From positions 8,575,721 through 8,639,720 of the forward strand of contig OU862928.1 in the NCBI GenBank assembly GCA_917880885.1: a DNA stretch of 64,000 nucleotides, written 5' to 3'. Origin of the DNA: Limnephilus marmoratus. Taxonomy: Eukaryota > Arthropoda > Insecta > Trichoptera > Limnephilidae. The notes under the pieces are model-generated. The model was given only the letters and a program-made list of their open reading frames with translations. It searched no databases and was not told where the DNA came from. Shown one piece after another: positions 32,205 to 41,800 of the stretch (positions are counted from its first letter, which is position 1; every line of letters starts with the position of its first letter). The translations under genes and the position numbers were made by a program.

Positions 32205-32870
32205 CTAAATATATCGATACTCGAATATATTGATTTTGTTCAACAACAAAATTGTCTTCCCAACGGACATGACCTGTGGACAGTTAGTCCTACACTCCTG
32301 ATTGTCACTCCTGGTTGGGATATAAACCATTATAATATACTGTCGGTAATGTACATCGGTAAAATAAAAATGATTTCTCTCCATGATAGCCGAGTTTTAA
32401 AACCATCCACAAGTTATCGATATGGCCGTAATAATAATGGAATCATATCAATGGCGGCGTCTTCGTGAGAAAATCATCTCAAGGGCGCGTGTTGGCCCCG
32501 GAATTTAGCGCCCTGGTTCTACGTTTCTTCCGCATCCATCGTACATCCCATCCTGTTCGGAGAGGCATCTGCCCGGGAGTCACCAAACCCAGGAAAAGGA
32601 TTTATATGTTCGGCAGGACGTCTTGGAAATGATTTCGAAGTCTTACAGGACTCTGTACTCTTGTAAGAATATCGTATTTCATGCCGTCTGGAAAATTTAA
32701 TGGAAAAGCGTTCGGTCGTGCTTTTAAAGTTGAAGATTTACTATTTAAATAATATAATAATTCATTGAAGAAGAAGATATCACCAATAAATCTAAATGAA
32801 ACATGAAACAGAGCAAGGTACAGAAAAAAATAAGATGTGGCAAATTAGTGGAGGATAATATTTAGAAATG
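32205..32870. other. No gene recognised
   Basis: A moderately GC-rich stretch at 32470-32600 has no domain in any frame that I could recognise. Confidence 0.35.
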
Positions 32871-33187
32871 CAGTACAATCTCACTAATCCGGCACTATTA
32901 AAAACCAGAGGATGCCGGATTATTGGAATGTTCGGATTACCAAATTATAGAGAAAAAATCATAATATATGAAACAAAGCATTTCATAAAGAGATTATACA
33001 CACTATTCACACTTCAACAACAGGTAAATACGTACGCACGTGCACATAAGTTTTGAGGTTAGACTGCTAGACGACGACGCGGCGATGGAGCGCATAGGCG
33101 TAGAGGTGCGAGGGAGGCGCGGGCGGAGGGTGCCGGATTATTGGACGTGTCGGTCTATTGAAGTGCCGGATTAGTGAAATTGTACTG
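32871..33187. mobile_element. Pogo/Tigger-like MITE
   Basis: It starts CAGTACAATCTCACTAATCC and ends with the imperfect inverted form AGTGCCGGATTAGTGAAATTGTACTG. The motif GCCGGATTA is repeated in sub-terminal positions (32910-32922 and 33130-33142). CAGTAC...GTACTG ends and this length fit a non-autonomous pogo-type element. The right flank is TA; the left flank is TG, so the TA duplication is not intact. Confidence 0.75.
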
Positions 33188-33388
33188 TATGACATCGACA
33201 TTAATGACAGTATAGCCGAGTGTAAATAAGACATCTTGAGATCAGGTCCCAATTGTGACCGTTACCTTTCTTATTTTTTAGGATCTGCTTTTTTATTGGA
33301 ATAACTTAATTAACTTTTGAAGGTGAGATAATACTAATACTACTACATTTCAAACAACTTTTCAATTCTTATTGATGACATTTTGACG

Positions 33389-33438
33389 GGGTGATACCGA
33401 GAGTATATTAAATTTTTAATATACTCACGGTATCACCC
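33389..33438. repeat. 50-bp hairpin
   Basis: GGGTGATACCGAGAGTATAT at 33389 pairs with the segment ending CGGTATCACCC at 33438, with one mismatch and a tiny A/T loop. Confidence 0.9.
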
Positions 33439-33842
33439 ATCAATCAATTTATATTAAATTTACTCTTTTTTAACACTTTTAAACAGGAATTAATGATAAA
33501 CAATTGGTTTTAATAGTATATTAAAATTTAAGTGGATAAACAGGTTTACTTGCTTTATTTCGAGCACTCGGCTACGCCGTCGTGCTCGAAAAATCGCGCG
33601 TGTTTTAAAGACCAGTTATCCACGAATACTTTACGCTATTTTTTTTAATTGGTACACTTTGAAAACATAAATATTGATATTATTATTAAAAATTTGGAAA
33701 TAAGAACTATTAATGAATTCGTGATGTGACATCACAATATCTTGTTGTCATGGAAATGAAAAACACAAACATTAATTTGCAATCTGTCACATAAGATTAA
33801 TAGTTGACATCACAGTTTTTACTAGTTATTGTGTGTTGTAAA

Positions 33843-34102
33843 ATGAGTTCTAACATTGATAATTTAAATACCAAAGCAGAATCGCGGTTAATACCTGAAA
33901 AATCCAAAGACGTTTATAAAAAAGAATATGAAAGGTTCATAACATGGATGGAGGAGCAAAACGTAGTAGATGTAGGTAGATGAACGAGTTGTGCTTGCTT
34001 ACCTTCAGAAAATGTCGGAACAGTACAAAGCATCGACTATGTGGGCCATACATTCGAAATTGCAATGTCTGTTGAGGCTAAATAAAGGGGTTGATGATTG
34101 AC
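33843..34102 (+). pseudogene. Crypton-like (tyrosine recombinase) N-terminal fragment
   Basis: From ATG at 33843 the frame reads AESRLIPEKSKDVYKKEYER then FITWMEEQNVVDV and hits a stop at 33979. A second frame continues DERVVLAYLQKMSEQYKAST then MWAIHSKLQCLLRLNKG. Joined in thought, this is the helical N-terminal domain seen in Crypton-derived proteins. The break coincides with a 10-bp near-duplication (GTAGATG at 33967 and 33977). The catalytic half is absent. Inverted segments flank it (33625-33655 against 34258-34288, sharing a run like AATTGGTaCAC / GGCACCAAT), suggesting capture in a foldback-type unit. Confidence 0.55.
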
Positions 34103-34289
34103 GTTTAAAATATTCCTGTCAGATTTATAGTTAAAAGTTGACATTTAGACTTCACATTTTGTTGATTTGTTGATGTTGCCATGGTAACTTTTAAAAACGC
34201 GCGTTCCATAAAGTGCGATTTAAACACGCTAGAGCGTAATTTAAATGAGTAAAAAAGGGCACCAATAAAAAAAATAATTTCTTACATTT

Positions 34290-35160
34290 CAGTAGTTCAC
34301 AAGTGGATGAAATAAAAAAAATAACAACAATAAAAATAAACTGAAATTATAGGAAATAATATGTCGTTATTAAAAAAATGTTTATGAATGTTCTAAACAT
34401 CGAAATTGTTACTTTAAAAATGTCCACATCATTTGTATATTTGTTTGCTAAACTATGTAAGCGAGGATTTGACGAGTTTGCTGTATTTGTTTGTGAATGG
34501 TGAAATTTAAATGGGTCCTTATGCCTAGTGATTCGAGTACGTACTCTTAGGTACATTTTAGGTACATTTTCAAAATAATTTTATTGTAATAAGGATTTAT
34601 TTTAAAAATGAAATAAAATTGTACACCTACCTACGTGTAATGAATGTTATTATTATTTAAATATATTTCTACGTTATATACCAAATAATATTATTCCTAA
34701 ATCACAAGTCAAATAAAATATACGAAGCGTGTAATGAAGCCTGCCAAATAATATGTCTGAATACCTTATCCCGGTTCAGAACCCTCGACATTTGGAAGCG
34801 TAGGCGCGGTGGCACCCACTCGATATCGTTCAGCCTCAAGGCTTTATCTCAATATTTCATCATTTACGACATCACCGTATTGGGAACAAAATTTCCTGCA
34901 GTGCGCTTGCGTAGAAAGAGCCTACCTAAATACTATCATAGATAAATTTTCAAATAAAACAATATACTAGTAGTTTGTTTCAAGAGATATCTCCATGATT
35001 TCTGTACCTGAGGAACGATAATTTATATTTTTAATTTACTTTACTTTAAGAACTCAATAATTTATTTAACTTTAATAGGTTTTCAATATAGTGTTTAAAA
35101 AAAAACTCCAATGGTATGGTATTGATATTATTTTTATTTTTTTATACTTTCTACGTATAT
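34290..35160. other. No gene recognised
   Basis: AT-rich DNA; the short frame at 34347-34556 has no motif. Confidence 0.35.
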
Positions 35161-35194
35161 TATTTTTCTATATAAATAAAAGGCAATATGTGTG

Positions 35195-35430
35195 CCCTGT
35201 AGTCTCTTTGGGGGTGAGGTTTGTCTAGGTCTTGGAGGCGGATGACCAAGACACACTGAACCCCAGATTCCTACCCACCCCTTAAACCCTTTTCCTTCCC
35301 AGAACTCTCCTCTCCTTCCTTTCCTTAAAAAAACCCTCCACACAGCATCCCCAAAGATGACATTGGCCCTGAGGGAAATTGTTTTCCTCAGGGCCTCCTG
35401 TGTGGAGCTCACGTAAAAAAAAATATATAT
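35195..35430 (+). mobile_element. Family A repeat, 3' half with A-tail
   Basis: It contains GAGGTTTGTCTAGGTCTTGG, ACCCCAGATTCCTACCCACC, TTTTCCTTCCCAGAACTCTC and GGGCCTCCTGTGTGGAGCTC, then an A9 tail. An internal deletion joins the 5' and 3' halves. Confidence 0.8.
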
Positions 35431-35464
35431 ATATACTGGACCTGAAAATATCCAAGTTACTATT

Positions 35465-35574
35465 AGATACATTGTTATATTGTTGAGGTCGTCAAATATT
35501 TATCCATTGTTGAGGTTGTCAAATATTTATCTTTGTGAAGGTTGTTAAATAACTATTGTTGAGGTCATCAAATA
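35465..35574. repeat. 27-bp minisatellite, left of the Gypsy element
   Basis: Units of the form TTGTTGAGGTCGTCAAATAT are spaced about 27 bp apart. It continues beyond the Gypsy element at 40555. Confidence 0.9.
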
Positions 35575-35739
35575 TGTGGTGTCTTGGGATTGGGTAGTAA
35601 TAACATCTGTTAATGTTACAATGTTTATTGGTTGCCAGATTAATATGGAGAGCGCGCTCAATAGCGGGTACATCCCTTTTATACTTCCCATACTCGCTAT
35701 CTCGCTCTCATGCCGTCACCCTCATACACATACGTCACA
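35575..35739 (-). repeat. Gypsy 3' LTR
   Basis: 165 bp, starting TGTGGTGTCTTGGGATTGGG and ending TACGTCACA on the + strand (TG...CA termini). It matches 40390-40554 except for one base. Confidence 0.92.
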
Positions 35740-35755
35740 CCCCCACACTTAAAAC
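35740..35755 (-). other. Polypurine tract
   Basis: On the minus strand, AAGTGTGGGGG lies immediately before the 3' LTR. This is the usual place for plus-strand DNA priming. Confidence 0.6.
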
Positions 35756-35847
35756 CTAATTACATACATTTCTTTATTCACAAATTTATACAAAACAATA
35801 ATATCTAAATATTTCCATTCCATAGTATATGTAATTATTCTTGCTCT

Positions 35848-36205
35848 TCACGTGTAGCGTGGGCGTTGACCTCGAGGGCGTAACCTCCCCTCCCATGGTG
35901 TAGGTGACCTGCAAAAATTAGAGGAATTAGGAAATTTGGTCATGTCCACATCCGAGAGTGGACCCAGGTCCAGCAAATCATCAGACCTGTCACACTCCCC
36001 CCACCTAACCTTCCTCTCTGAAATCTGATCATGGTGGCGTTTCCAAATTTGTCCCGTAGACATAATTTTAACTAAATAAATCCTATTCCCCAATCTTTTA
36101 AAAATTTTTCCTAAAATCCATTTATTATCATTACTTCTTAAATCCCTGGTTAAAACTTTAGAACCAACCTCAAAGTACTTTTTAAATTTTCTTCCTCTAT
36201 AATAC
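35848..36205 (-). pseudogene. Integrase C-terminal end of Gypsy pol, out of frame
   Basis: The frame continues pol after a single-base shift in an A6 run (36206-36211). It reads KYYRGRKFKKYFEVGSKVL, then NKWILGKIFKRLGNRIYLVK and TGQIWKRHHDQI, to a stop at 35848. This is the basic GPY/F-like tail that gypsy integrases carry after the catalytic core. The shorter frame from Met at 36093 is part of it. Five instead of six A would restore the frame, so the damage may be recent or may be a slippage or assembly artefact. Confidence 0.75.
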
Positions 36206-39055
36206 TTTTTTCTGTTTATGCTGGCTCAATAACATTTTGTTTTTAACCGTGTTGTCAATTCCTTTAAAACCTTGACTCTCAACATTATCCACTATTGGAA
36301 TAATCGTATTAAAAATTGATCTAATCTTCCTACCCAACATTAATGTACTAGGCTCAATGCCCGTAGACATTGAAGGCGTATTTCTAATATCAACTAAAAA
36401 TGTCAAAAGTTTATCTTCAAAATCAGTAGGAAATTTATTATTTGCCATAATTTTTTTTTTAAAATTCTTCACTGTTTTAACCCCATTTTCAGCTAAACCG
36501 TTAGAAGCAGGATGCTGTACAGCTGAAGTCAATGATTCTATATTATAATTATGACAAAATTCCTTAAAAACTGACGATGTGAAAGCTGTACCATTGTCAC
36601 TTACAATTTGTTCCGGGATTCCGAACATAGAAAATAATCTTTTCAAAACTTTTATTGTACAAAACGAATCTACCTTATTTACAATATGACAGTCTATCCA
36701 TTTTGTAGTTGCATCAACAATAATTAAAAAATTATGACCTCCCAACGGTCCCATGAAGTCAATATGCAATCTACTCCAGATTAAACCATTTATTGGCCAA
36801 GGTGCCAACTCAACTTTACACGGAGTAGGTAAACATTCCATGCATCGAGCACACTGTTTCACAGTTACTTCTATATCATTGTTCATTCCGAGCCAAAAAA
36901 AATAATTTCGAGCAAGACTTTTCGATTTTACAATGCCTAAATGTGATTGATGTAAAAAATTCAATATAATTTCCCTTAATTCCCTTGGAACTACAAATTT
37001 ATTATTATAAAATAAACATGAATTATAAGTCGATAATTTATCCCTAAAATACCAGAATTTCAATAAATCATCCTTTAAGAACTTTTTATCCGGCCAACCA
37101 TTTGCTGTGAACTCGATAATGCTCGCTATATTTACATCATTAATCGAAAACTGTTTCATCGTTTCCGCATTTAATGTTGTTTCTGACTCGATTATGTTCA
37201 CAAACTCTGACTCAACCGTATTCACGTTTAAAGAATCAATATAATTTAAAAAATAATCGCTAGCATCAATATCATCGCTACACACATCTAAATTATCCTT
37301 ATTATTAATCGGCATTCGTGATAAGAAATCCGCTTTGTTATCACCTGACTTAATATGCTCTATACTATAGTCAAAAGTCTGGAGTATTAGGGCGTACCTC
37401 TGCAGACGGTTAGCGGCCAATACAGGTACTTGCTTATCCGTGTTCAAAATGTGTACTAACGATTTATTGTCGCAAGCCAAAACAAATTTATTGCCGTATA
37501 AATACTGAAAGAATTTCTTCAACCCAAAAATTATAGCACACGCTTCCTTATCTAAAATAGAGTACTTTAATTCTGTTTCTGACAATAATCGGCTAGCAAA
37601 TGCGATAGGTCTCTCTAAACCATTATCATATACATGGCAAATCACCGCTGATAACGCTTTTTCAGATGCGTCTGAAATAAGTTTAATTGGTAAATTAGGA
37701 TCAAAATGCACTAAAATATTATCTGACGTCAGCAGTTTCTTAACTCGCTCAAACGCAATATTACATTCCTCAGACCACACATATTTTACTCCCCTTTTTA
37801 ACAAGTTATACAATGGAGACAAAATACCTGAAATATTATGAACAAAAGCTCTATAATATGAAATAACCCCAAGTAAACTCCTAAGTTCTGAAACATTTTT
37901 CGGTACTGCCATTTGAGTAATCGCACAGATTTTATTTTCTAAAGGCATAACTCCTTTCCGCGAAATTTTAAAACCTAAATATTCTATCTCAGTTTCTAGA
38001 AAAGAACACTTATTTTCATTAATAGTTAATCCACAATCACTTAACTTGCTAAGTACAGATTCACAAATAGAGAATAATTCCTCTTCAGAATTTCCAAACA
38101 ACAAAATATCATCTAGAAATATACGAACGTTACGAAGTCTACCTACTACCGCCTGAATAACTTGCATAAATATAGCCGGGCTTGTGGTCAAACCGAAAGG
38201 CAACACTTTATACCTGAATAAACCTACATGCGTACTTATCACACATAATTTTCTCGACTTCTCGTTTAACGAAATCTGACCAAAAGCATTACGCAAATCT
38301 ATTTTCGCAAAAAATTTCGCACCATTTAAAGATGAAATCAAATCTTCTATACGAGGCAATGGATATTTCAACTTCGCTAACATAGGGTTTAATGTGGTTT
38401 TAAAATCAGTACAAATTCTAATTGAACCGTCTTTCTTTTTTACAACAACAATCGGACTAGCCATATCACTTATTTCTACGTTTTCAATTATATCTTCACG
38501 TAACATCTTATTTAATTCCTCCTCTACCTTTCCACGTAAACTAAAAGGTAACGATCTTGGATTCACAAACTTTGGCCTAAACTCCGAAATAACTTCGATG
38601 TTAGCTTCATAACCTATAAGCCTACCCGATTTTTCTGAAAACACATGAGCATATTTTTTCTTTAAACTATCACGAAAATTTAATTGATTATCACAACTAG
38701 TCTCACTGGTATTTACCGAATTTATTCCACTTAATCCGATACCGAAAACTTGTAAAAAATTTCTACCAACAATTGTAGAATTACCGTTTTTAATTATTAT
38801 AAACTGCGTATCTACACTTTTATTTAAAAATAACACACTTAAATTAACTTTACCTACAATATTTAACCGTTTCCCGTCATATCCTGACAATTGAATATCG
38901 CATCTTTCCAATTTACAAGAAACAAAATCTTTTAAATACACTTCATATGGAATTGCATTAATCTCAGCGCCGGTGTCAACAATCGCTCGCAGAACAGTGT
39001 TACCAATAATGAGATCTACGAATATCGGTTCCGGCCCCGTGCCGTCATGCAACAT
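36197..39055 (-). CDS. pol: Gypsy pol: protease, reverse transcriptase, RNase H, integrase
   Basis: 952 codons. The protease active site is VDTGAEINAIP (Asp 27). The RT runs from about residue 190 to 370, with YPLPRIEDL, KIDLRNAFGQI, LPFGLTTSPAIF and FLDDIL (catalytic pair Asp 315-316; the usual Tyr/Val positions are Phe-Leu). RNase H has LISDASEKALSAVI, DKEACAIIFGLKKF and ACDNKSL. The integrase has an HHCC finger (HQSHLG ... CARCMEC) and the catalytic triad Asp 766, Asp 820 and Glu 856, an exact D-x53-D-x35-E arrangement. All catalytic residues are present. The frame is the same as gag's, separated from it by one TGA plus 18 open codons, so gag and pol were probably one frame or are joined by readthrough. 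The extreme C-terminus is shifted out of frame near 36205. Confidence 0.93.
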   Translation of the reverse strand: MLHDGTGPEPIFVDLIIGNTVLRAIVDTGAEINAIPYEVYLKDFVSCKLERCDIQLSGYDGKRLNIVGKVNLSVLFLNKSVDTQFIIIKNGNSTIVGRNFLQVFGIGLSGINSVNTSETSCDNQLNFRDSLKKKYAHVFSEKSGRLIGYEANIEVISEFRPKFVNPRSLPFSLRGKVEEELNKMLREDIIENVEISDMASPIVVVKKKDGSIRICTDFKTTLNPMLAKLKYPLPRIEDLISSLNGAKFFAKIDLRNAFGQISLNEKSRKLCVISTHVGLFRYKVLPFGLTTSPAIFMQVIQAVVGRLRNVRIFLDDILLFGNSEEELFSICESVLSKLSDCGLTINENKCSFLETEIEYLGFKISRKGVMPLENKICAITQMAVPKNVSELRSLLGVISYYRAFVHNISGILSPLYNLLKRGVKYVWSEECNIAFERVKKLLTSDNILVHFDPNLPIKLISDASEKALSAVICHVYDNGLERPIAFASRLLSETELKYSILDKEACAIIFGLKKFFQYLYGNKFVLACDNKSLVHILNTDKQVPVLAANRLQRYALILQTFDYSIEHIKSGDNKADFLSRMPINNKDNLDVCSDDIDASDYFLNYIDSLNVNTVESEFVNIIESETTLNAETMKQFSINDVNIASIIEFTANGWPDKKFLKDDLLKFWYFRDKLSTYNSCLFYNNKFVVPRELREIILNFLHQSHLGIVKSKSLARNYFFWLGMNNDIEVTVKQCARCMECLPTPCKVELAPWPINGLIWSRLHIDFMGPLGGHNFLIIVDATTKWIDCHIVNKVDSFCTIKVLKRLFSMFGIPEQIVSDNGTAFTSSVFKEFCHNYNIESLTSAVQHPASNGLAENGVKTVKNFKKKIMANNKFPTDFEDKLLTFLVDIRNTPSMSTGIEPSTLMLGRKIRSIFNTIIPIVDNVESQGFKGIDNTVKNKMLLSQHKQKKVL

Positions 39056-39109
39056 AAAAACCGAATTTAATCGTTTATTCTTATTACCTACATTAATTTT
39101 ACTGTTTTT

Positions 39110-39955
39110 TCACACATTACTAGGATGACCCGATTTATTGCACCGATTACAAAAAATATTCTTCCAACAATCTTTCTGCAAATGATTCGTTTTTCCGCAC
39201 AAAAAACATTTTTTTAATGCAATATTTACTGGCGTCTTACTACGCACTGCACTTTTAAATCTGATCGGACTATCCGACCTGGATTTACGGACAACATTAC
39301 TATCCTTATGCACAACATTTAAATTCGTATCAACTTTCTTAAAATTAACAACATGTTCCCATGAAGCTGCTAACTGAATGCATTCCGAAAAAGAAGTATT
39401 TACCCCCTCAACGAACAACTTATGTTTCAATTTTTCATTGAAAATTCCAATAATGAATATGTCTTTTAAACAAGATTCCAGCCTCAATTCAAAATTGCAC
39501 GTCAAACTCAGTCCTCTCAACCTAGCAGCGTAATCTTTAATAGATTCGTTAGCTAGCTGTTTACACTTATAAAATAACTCACGCGACTCGAAAATATTTT
39601 GAATAGGTTTGCAATGTGAATCAAATAATTTACATAAATCATCAAAAGAACAAACAGAAACCTTTTTAGGGAAACATAGATCACATAATAAAGAGAAAGT
39701 TTCTTCGGTGAGGCAACTCAGCAAAAATGCTCTTTTGCGTTCTTGTGATAACACTTTGTCATCATGTAAAATGAGGGCCTGATCCAGTCGTTCCTTGAAC
39801 AATGACCAGTTTCCCGTTCTGTAACAGAACGTCCCCAAATTTTTACAAACACCCTCCATTGGGGGAAGAGCTGAAACAAAATAATCTAGACTACTTATCT
39901 CAGCACTTCCTAGAAGGCTACACTCCGAGGTCCACGTTCCACGTCCCACGTGCAC
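39110..39955 (-). CDS. gag: Gypsy gag: capsid and zinc knuckles
   Basis: 281 codons from the first Met; the functional start may be the later MEGVCKNLGTF (residue 33). The central part, GNWSLFKERLDQALIL to LREL-like FESRELFYKCKQLANESI then KDYAARLRGLSL, resembles retrotransposon Gag capsid domains. A basic linker (RKSRSDSPIRFKSAVRSKTP) leads to a complete CCHC knuckle, CFLCGKTNHLQKDC. A second knuckle, CNRCNKSGHPSNV, is followed immediately by TGA (39110-39112) exactly where its last Cys should be. The next 18 codons are open and lead in frame to the pol Met. Gag packages the element RNA in virus-like particles. Confidence 0.88.
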   Translation of the reverse strand: MHVGRGTWTSECSLLGSAEISSLDYFVSALPPMEGVCKNLGTFCYRTGNWSLFKERLDQALILHDDKVLSQERKRAFLLSCLTEETFSLLCDLCFPKKVSVCSFDDLCKLFDSHCKPIQNIFESRELFYKCKQLANESIKDYAARLRGLSLTCNFELRLESCLKDIFIIGIFNEKLKHKLFVEGVNTSFSECIQLAASWEHVVNFKKVDTNLNVVHKDSNVVRKSRSDSPIRFKSAVRSKTPVNIALKKCFLCGKTNHLQKDCWKNIFCNRCNKSGHPSNV

Positions 39956-40372
39956 GCCACCCAGAGCCGTAGATCACCGTCCCCGTCTGGCTCCGTCTCC
40001 CGACAGCTGCGGATCCAATCCCTACTCCGAGGTCTTCCTTCCCAGACTGCAGCGACGGAAACCACGTCCCGGTTTCCGGCTAATCCACTCGATGATCCGA
40101 TCCTGACCTTGACCCGATCCTTGATCCTTGTACCCCGTTACACGGTGTACCCTTGTGTATCCTTGACACGATCCTGTACCCCGTTACACGGTGTACCCAA
40201 CGACAATAATCTTGCAAATTTGCCGTACCCACACACGCGTATACTTGCGTGTGGCTGCTCCAAATTCTTCATAACACGATCGCTCCTGCGATCGGCCAAC
40301 TTCCTGACAATCCTTACAGATTCCGATGGAATCTACCGCGTAGATTCTTTCAATATTTACGTAAAATAAAAC

Positions 40373-40390
40373 TACCGTGCTGCGCCAACT
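40373..40390 (-). other. Primer-binding site, tRNA-Ser-like
   Basis: Directly after the 5' LTR, the minus strand reads GTTGGCGCAGCACGGTAG. It begins like the tRNA-Ser-type TGGCGCAG primer sites known from 17.6/297-like gypsy elements. The assignment is from memory. Confidence 0.5.
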
Positions 40391-40554
40391 GTGGTGTCTT
40401 GGGATCGGGTAGTAATAACATCTGTTAATGTTACAATGTTTATTGGTTGCCAGATTAATATGGAGAGCGCGCTCAATAGCGGGTACATCCCTTTTATACT
40501 TCCCATACTCGCTATCTCGCTCTCATGCCGTCACCCTCATACACATACGTCACA
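40390..40554 (-). repeat. Gypsy 5' LTR
   Basis: 165 bp with TG...CA termini, nearly identical to the LTR at 35575. Directly upstream of gag, 40000-40380 is the leader; it contains two copies of a TACCCCGTTACACGGTGTAC palindrome (about 40130-40152 and 40177-40199). Confidence 0.92.
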
Positions 40555-41050
40555 CTTATCTATTGTTGAGGTCTTAAATATTTATCCATTGGAGGTCATC
40601 AATTACTTATCTATTGTTGAGGTCGTCAAATATTTATCCATTGTTGAGGTTGTCAAATATTTATCTTTGTGAAGGTTGTTAAATATTTAACTATTGTTGA
40701 GGTCATCAAATACTTATCTATTGTCGAGGTCGTTAAATATTTATCCATTGTTGAGGTCCTCAATTACTTATCATTGTTGAGGTCATCAAATACTTATCTA
40801 TTGTTGAGGTCGTCAAATATTTATCCATTGTTGGGGTCATCAAATACTTATCTATTGTCGAGGTCGTTAAATATTTATCCATTGTTGAGGTCCTCAATTA
40901 CTTATCATTGTTGAGGTCATCAAATACTTATCTATTGTTGAGGTCGTCAAATATTTATCCATTGTTGAGGTCATCAAATACTTATCTATTGTTGAGGTCG
41001 TTAGATATTTAATTTTGTGGAGGTCGTCAAATATTTACCCAGATTTTGTT
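40555..41050. repeat. 27-bp minisatellite, right of the Gypsy element
   Basis: About 17 units of the form ATTGTTGAGGTC(G/A)TCAAATA alternate between TACTTATCT and TATTTATCC endings. A stretch at 40612-40715 closely matches the left flank 35484-35574. Two further isolated units lie at 41336-41375 beyond a hairpin element. Confidence 0.92.
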
Positions 41051-41095
41051 GAGAATGTAAAATAGTTTTTTTTTTAAACTAAACTTAAAAAAATA

Positions 41096-41271
41096 TGAAA
41101 CAATGTTACTTTGTTTGAACCACTTGTACATTTGTTTAAAGCCAACCGGTTTCGGAACGACCGTTCCTTCATCAGGGCAAACGTATACTGAGGAAGGAAC
41201 GGTCGTTCCGAAACCAGTCGGCTTTAAATAAATATACAAGTGGTTCAAACAAAGTAACATAGTTTCATTTA
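41096..41271. mobile_element. Hairpin element, about 78-bp arms
   Basis: ATGAAACAATGTTACTTTGT at 41096 pairs with the end ACATAGTTTCAT at 41271. The arms share GAACCACTTGTA, TTTAAAGCC and GGTTTCGGAACGACCGTTCC. The spacer, ATCAGGGCAAACGTATACTGA, is about 20 bp. It is inserted in the 27-bp minisatellite. Confidence 0.88.
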
Positions 41272-41465
41272 TCTATAGTGGATAACCCCAAAGTTATAGC
41301 TACATTCAAAAGTACATATTTTTTTAGTTAATTATTATAGAGGTCGTCAAACATGTGTCTATTGTGGAGGTCTATCTACCTTCAATTATAATAAGTATTA
41401 TTTATTTTGTGTATGGAAATTTAAATTTATAATATTAATATAATTTAAAAATAAATGCTTCTTTG

Positions 41466-41800
41466 TTTGTCCCTTATTCCATATATAGGGATATTCTATA
41501 TATTTCCTGTACTATTAATCCGACTGCGATGAATCTTGGGTGAGTTGTTGTGCGCACGCCCCCGGAGGTTACAATATACACTGGTGAGCTCTGCCTTATG
41601 AACTTGTATTTCAAAAATGCAATAGGTGGCACGCGAAATGAATTGAATGTACGGAACGCGGGAGAGAGAGGGGAACGCGCGGAAGGTGAATGGTGAACGC
41701 GTGAGGGGAAGGGGACGAATGGGAAAGGACACGCAGGGAGAAACAATTAATTTTTTAAGTGGCATTGCAAAGCATTCCTCGAACTAGCTAGTATTTTATA
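41466..41800 (-). repeat. Family G repeat copy
   Basis: The reverse complement matches the 22208-22600 copy: CTAGCTAGTTCGAGGAATGC start, GTGTCCTTTCCCATTCGTCC, CATTCACCTTCCGCGCGTTC and CGCGTGCCACCTATTGCATT. Confidence 0.65.

Larger units (their letters stand above)
35575..40554 (-). mobile_element. Gypsy-type LTR retrotransposon, near complete, 4980 bp
   Basis: Two 165-bp LTRs (35575-35739 and 40390-40554) bound gag and pol in the minus orientation. The LTRs differ at only one visible base (GGATTGGG against GGATCGGG), which indicates a young insertion. A tRNA-Ser-like primer site lies next to the right LTR and a G-rich purine tract next to the left LTR. There is no env-like frame. Coding damage is limited to one TGA and one A-run frameshift. 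The element sits in a 27-bp minisatellite and has no obvious target duplication: the flanks join as AAATA|CTTATCT, which is exactly the unbroken minisatellite sequence. Confidence 0.92.

Noticed and set aside
35575..40554. Endogenous retrovirus with env
   Set aside because: No third open frame lies between pol and the 3' LTR; only a shifted integrase tail is present.
40391..40914. Frames of repeating VEVVKYLSI type
   Set aside because: Translation of the 27-bp minisatellite, whose period is a multiple of three.
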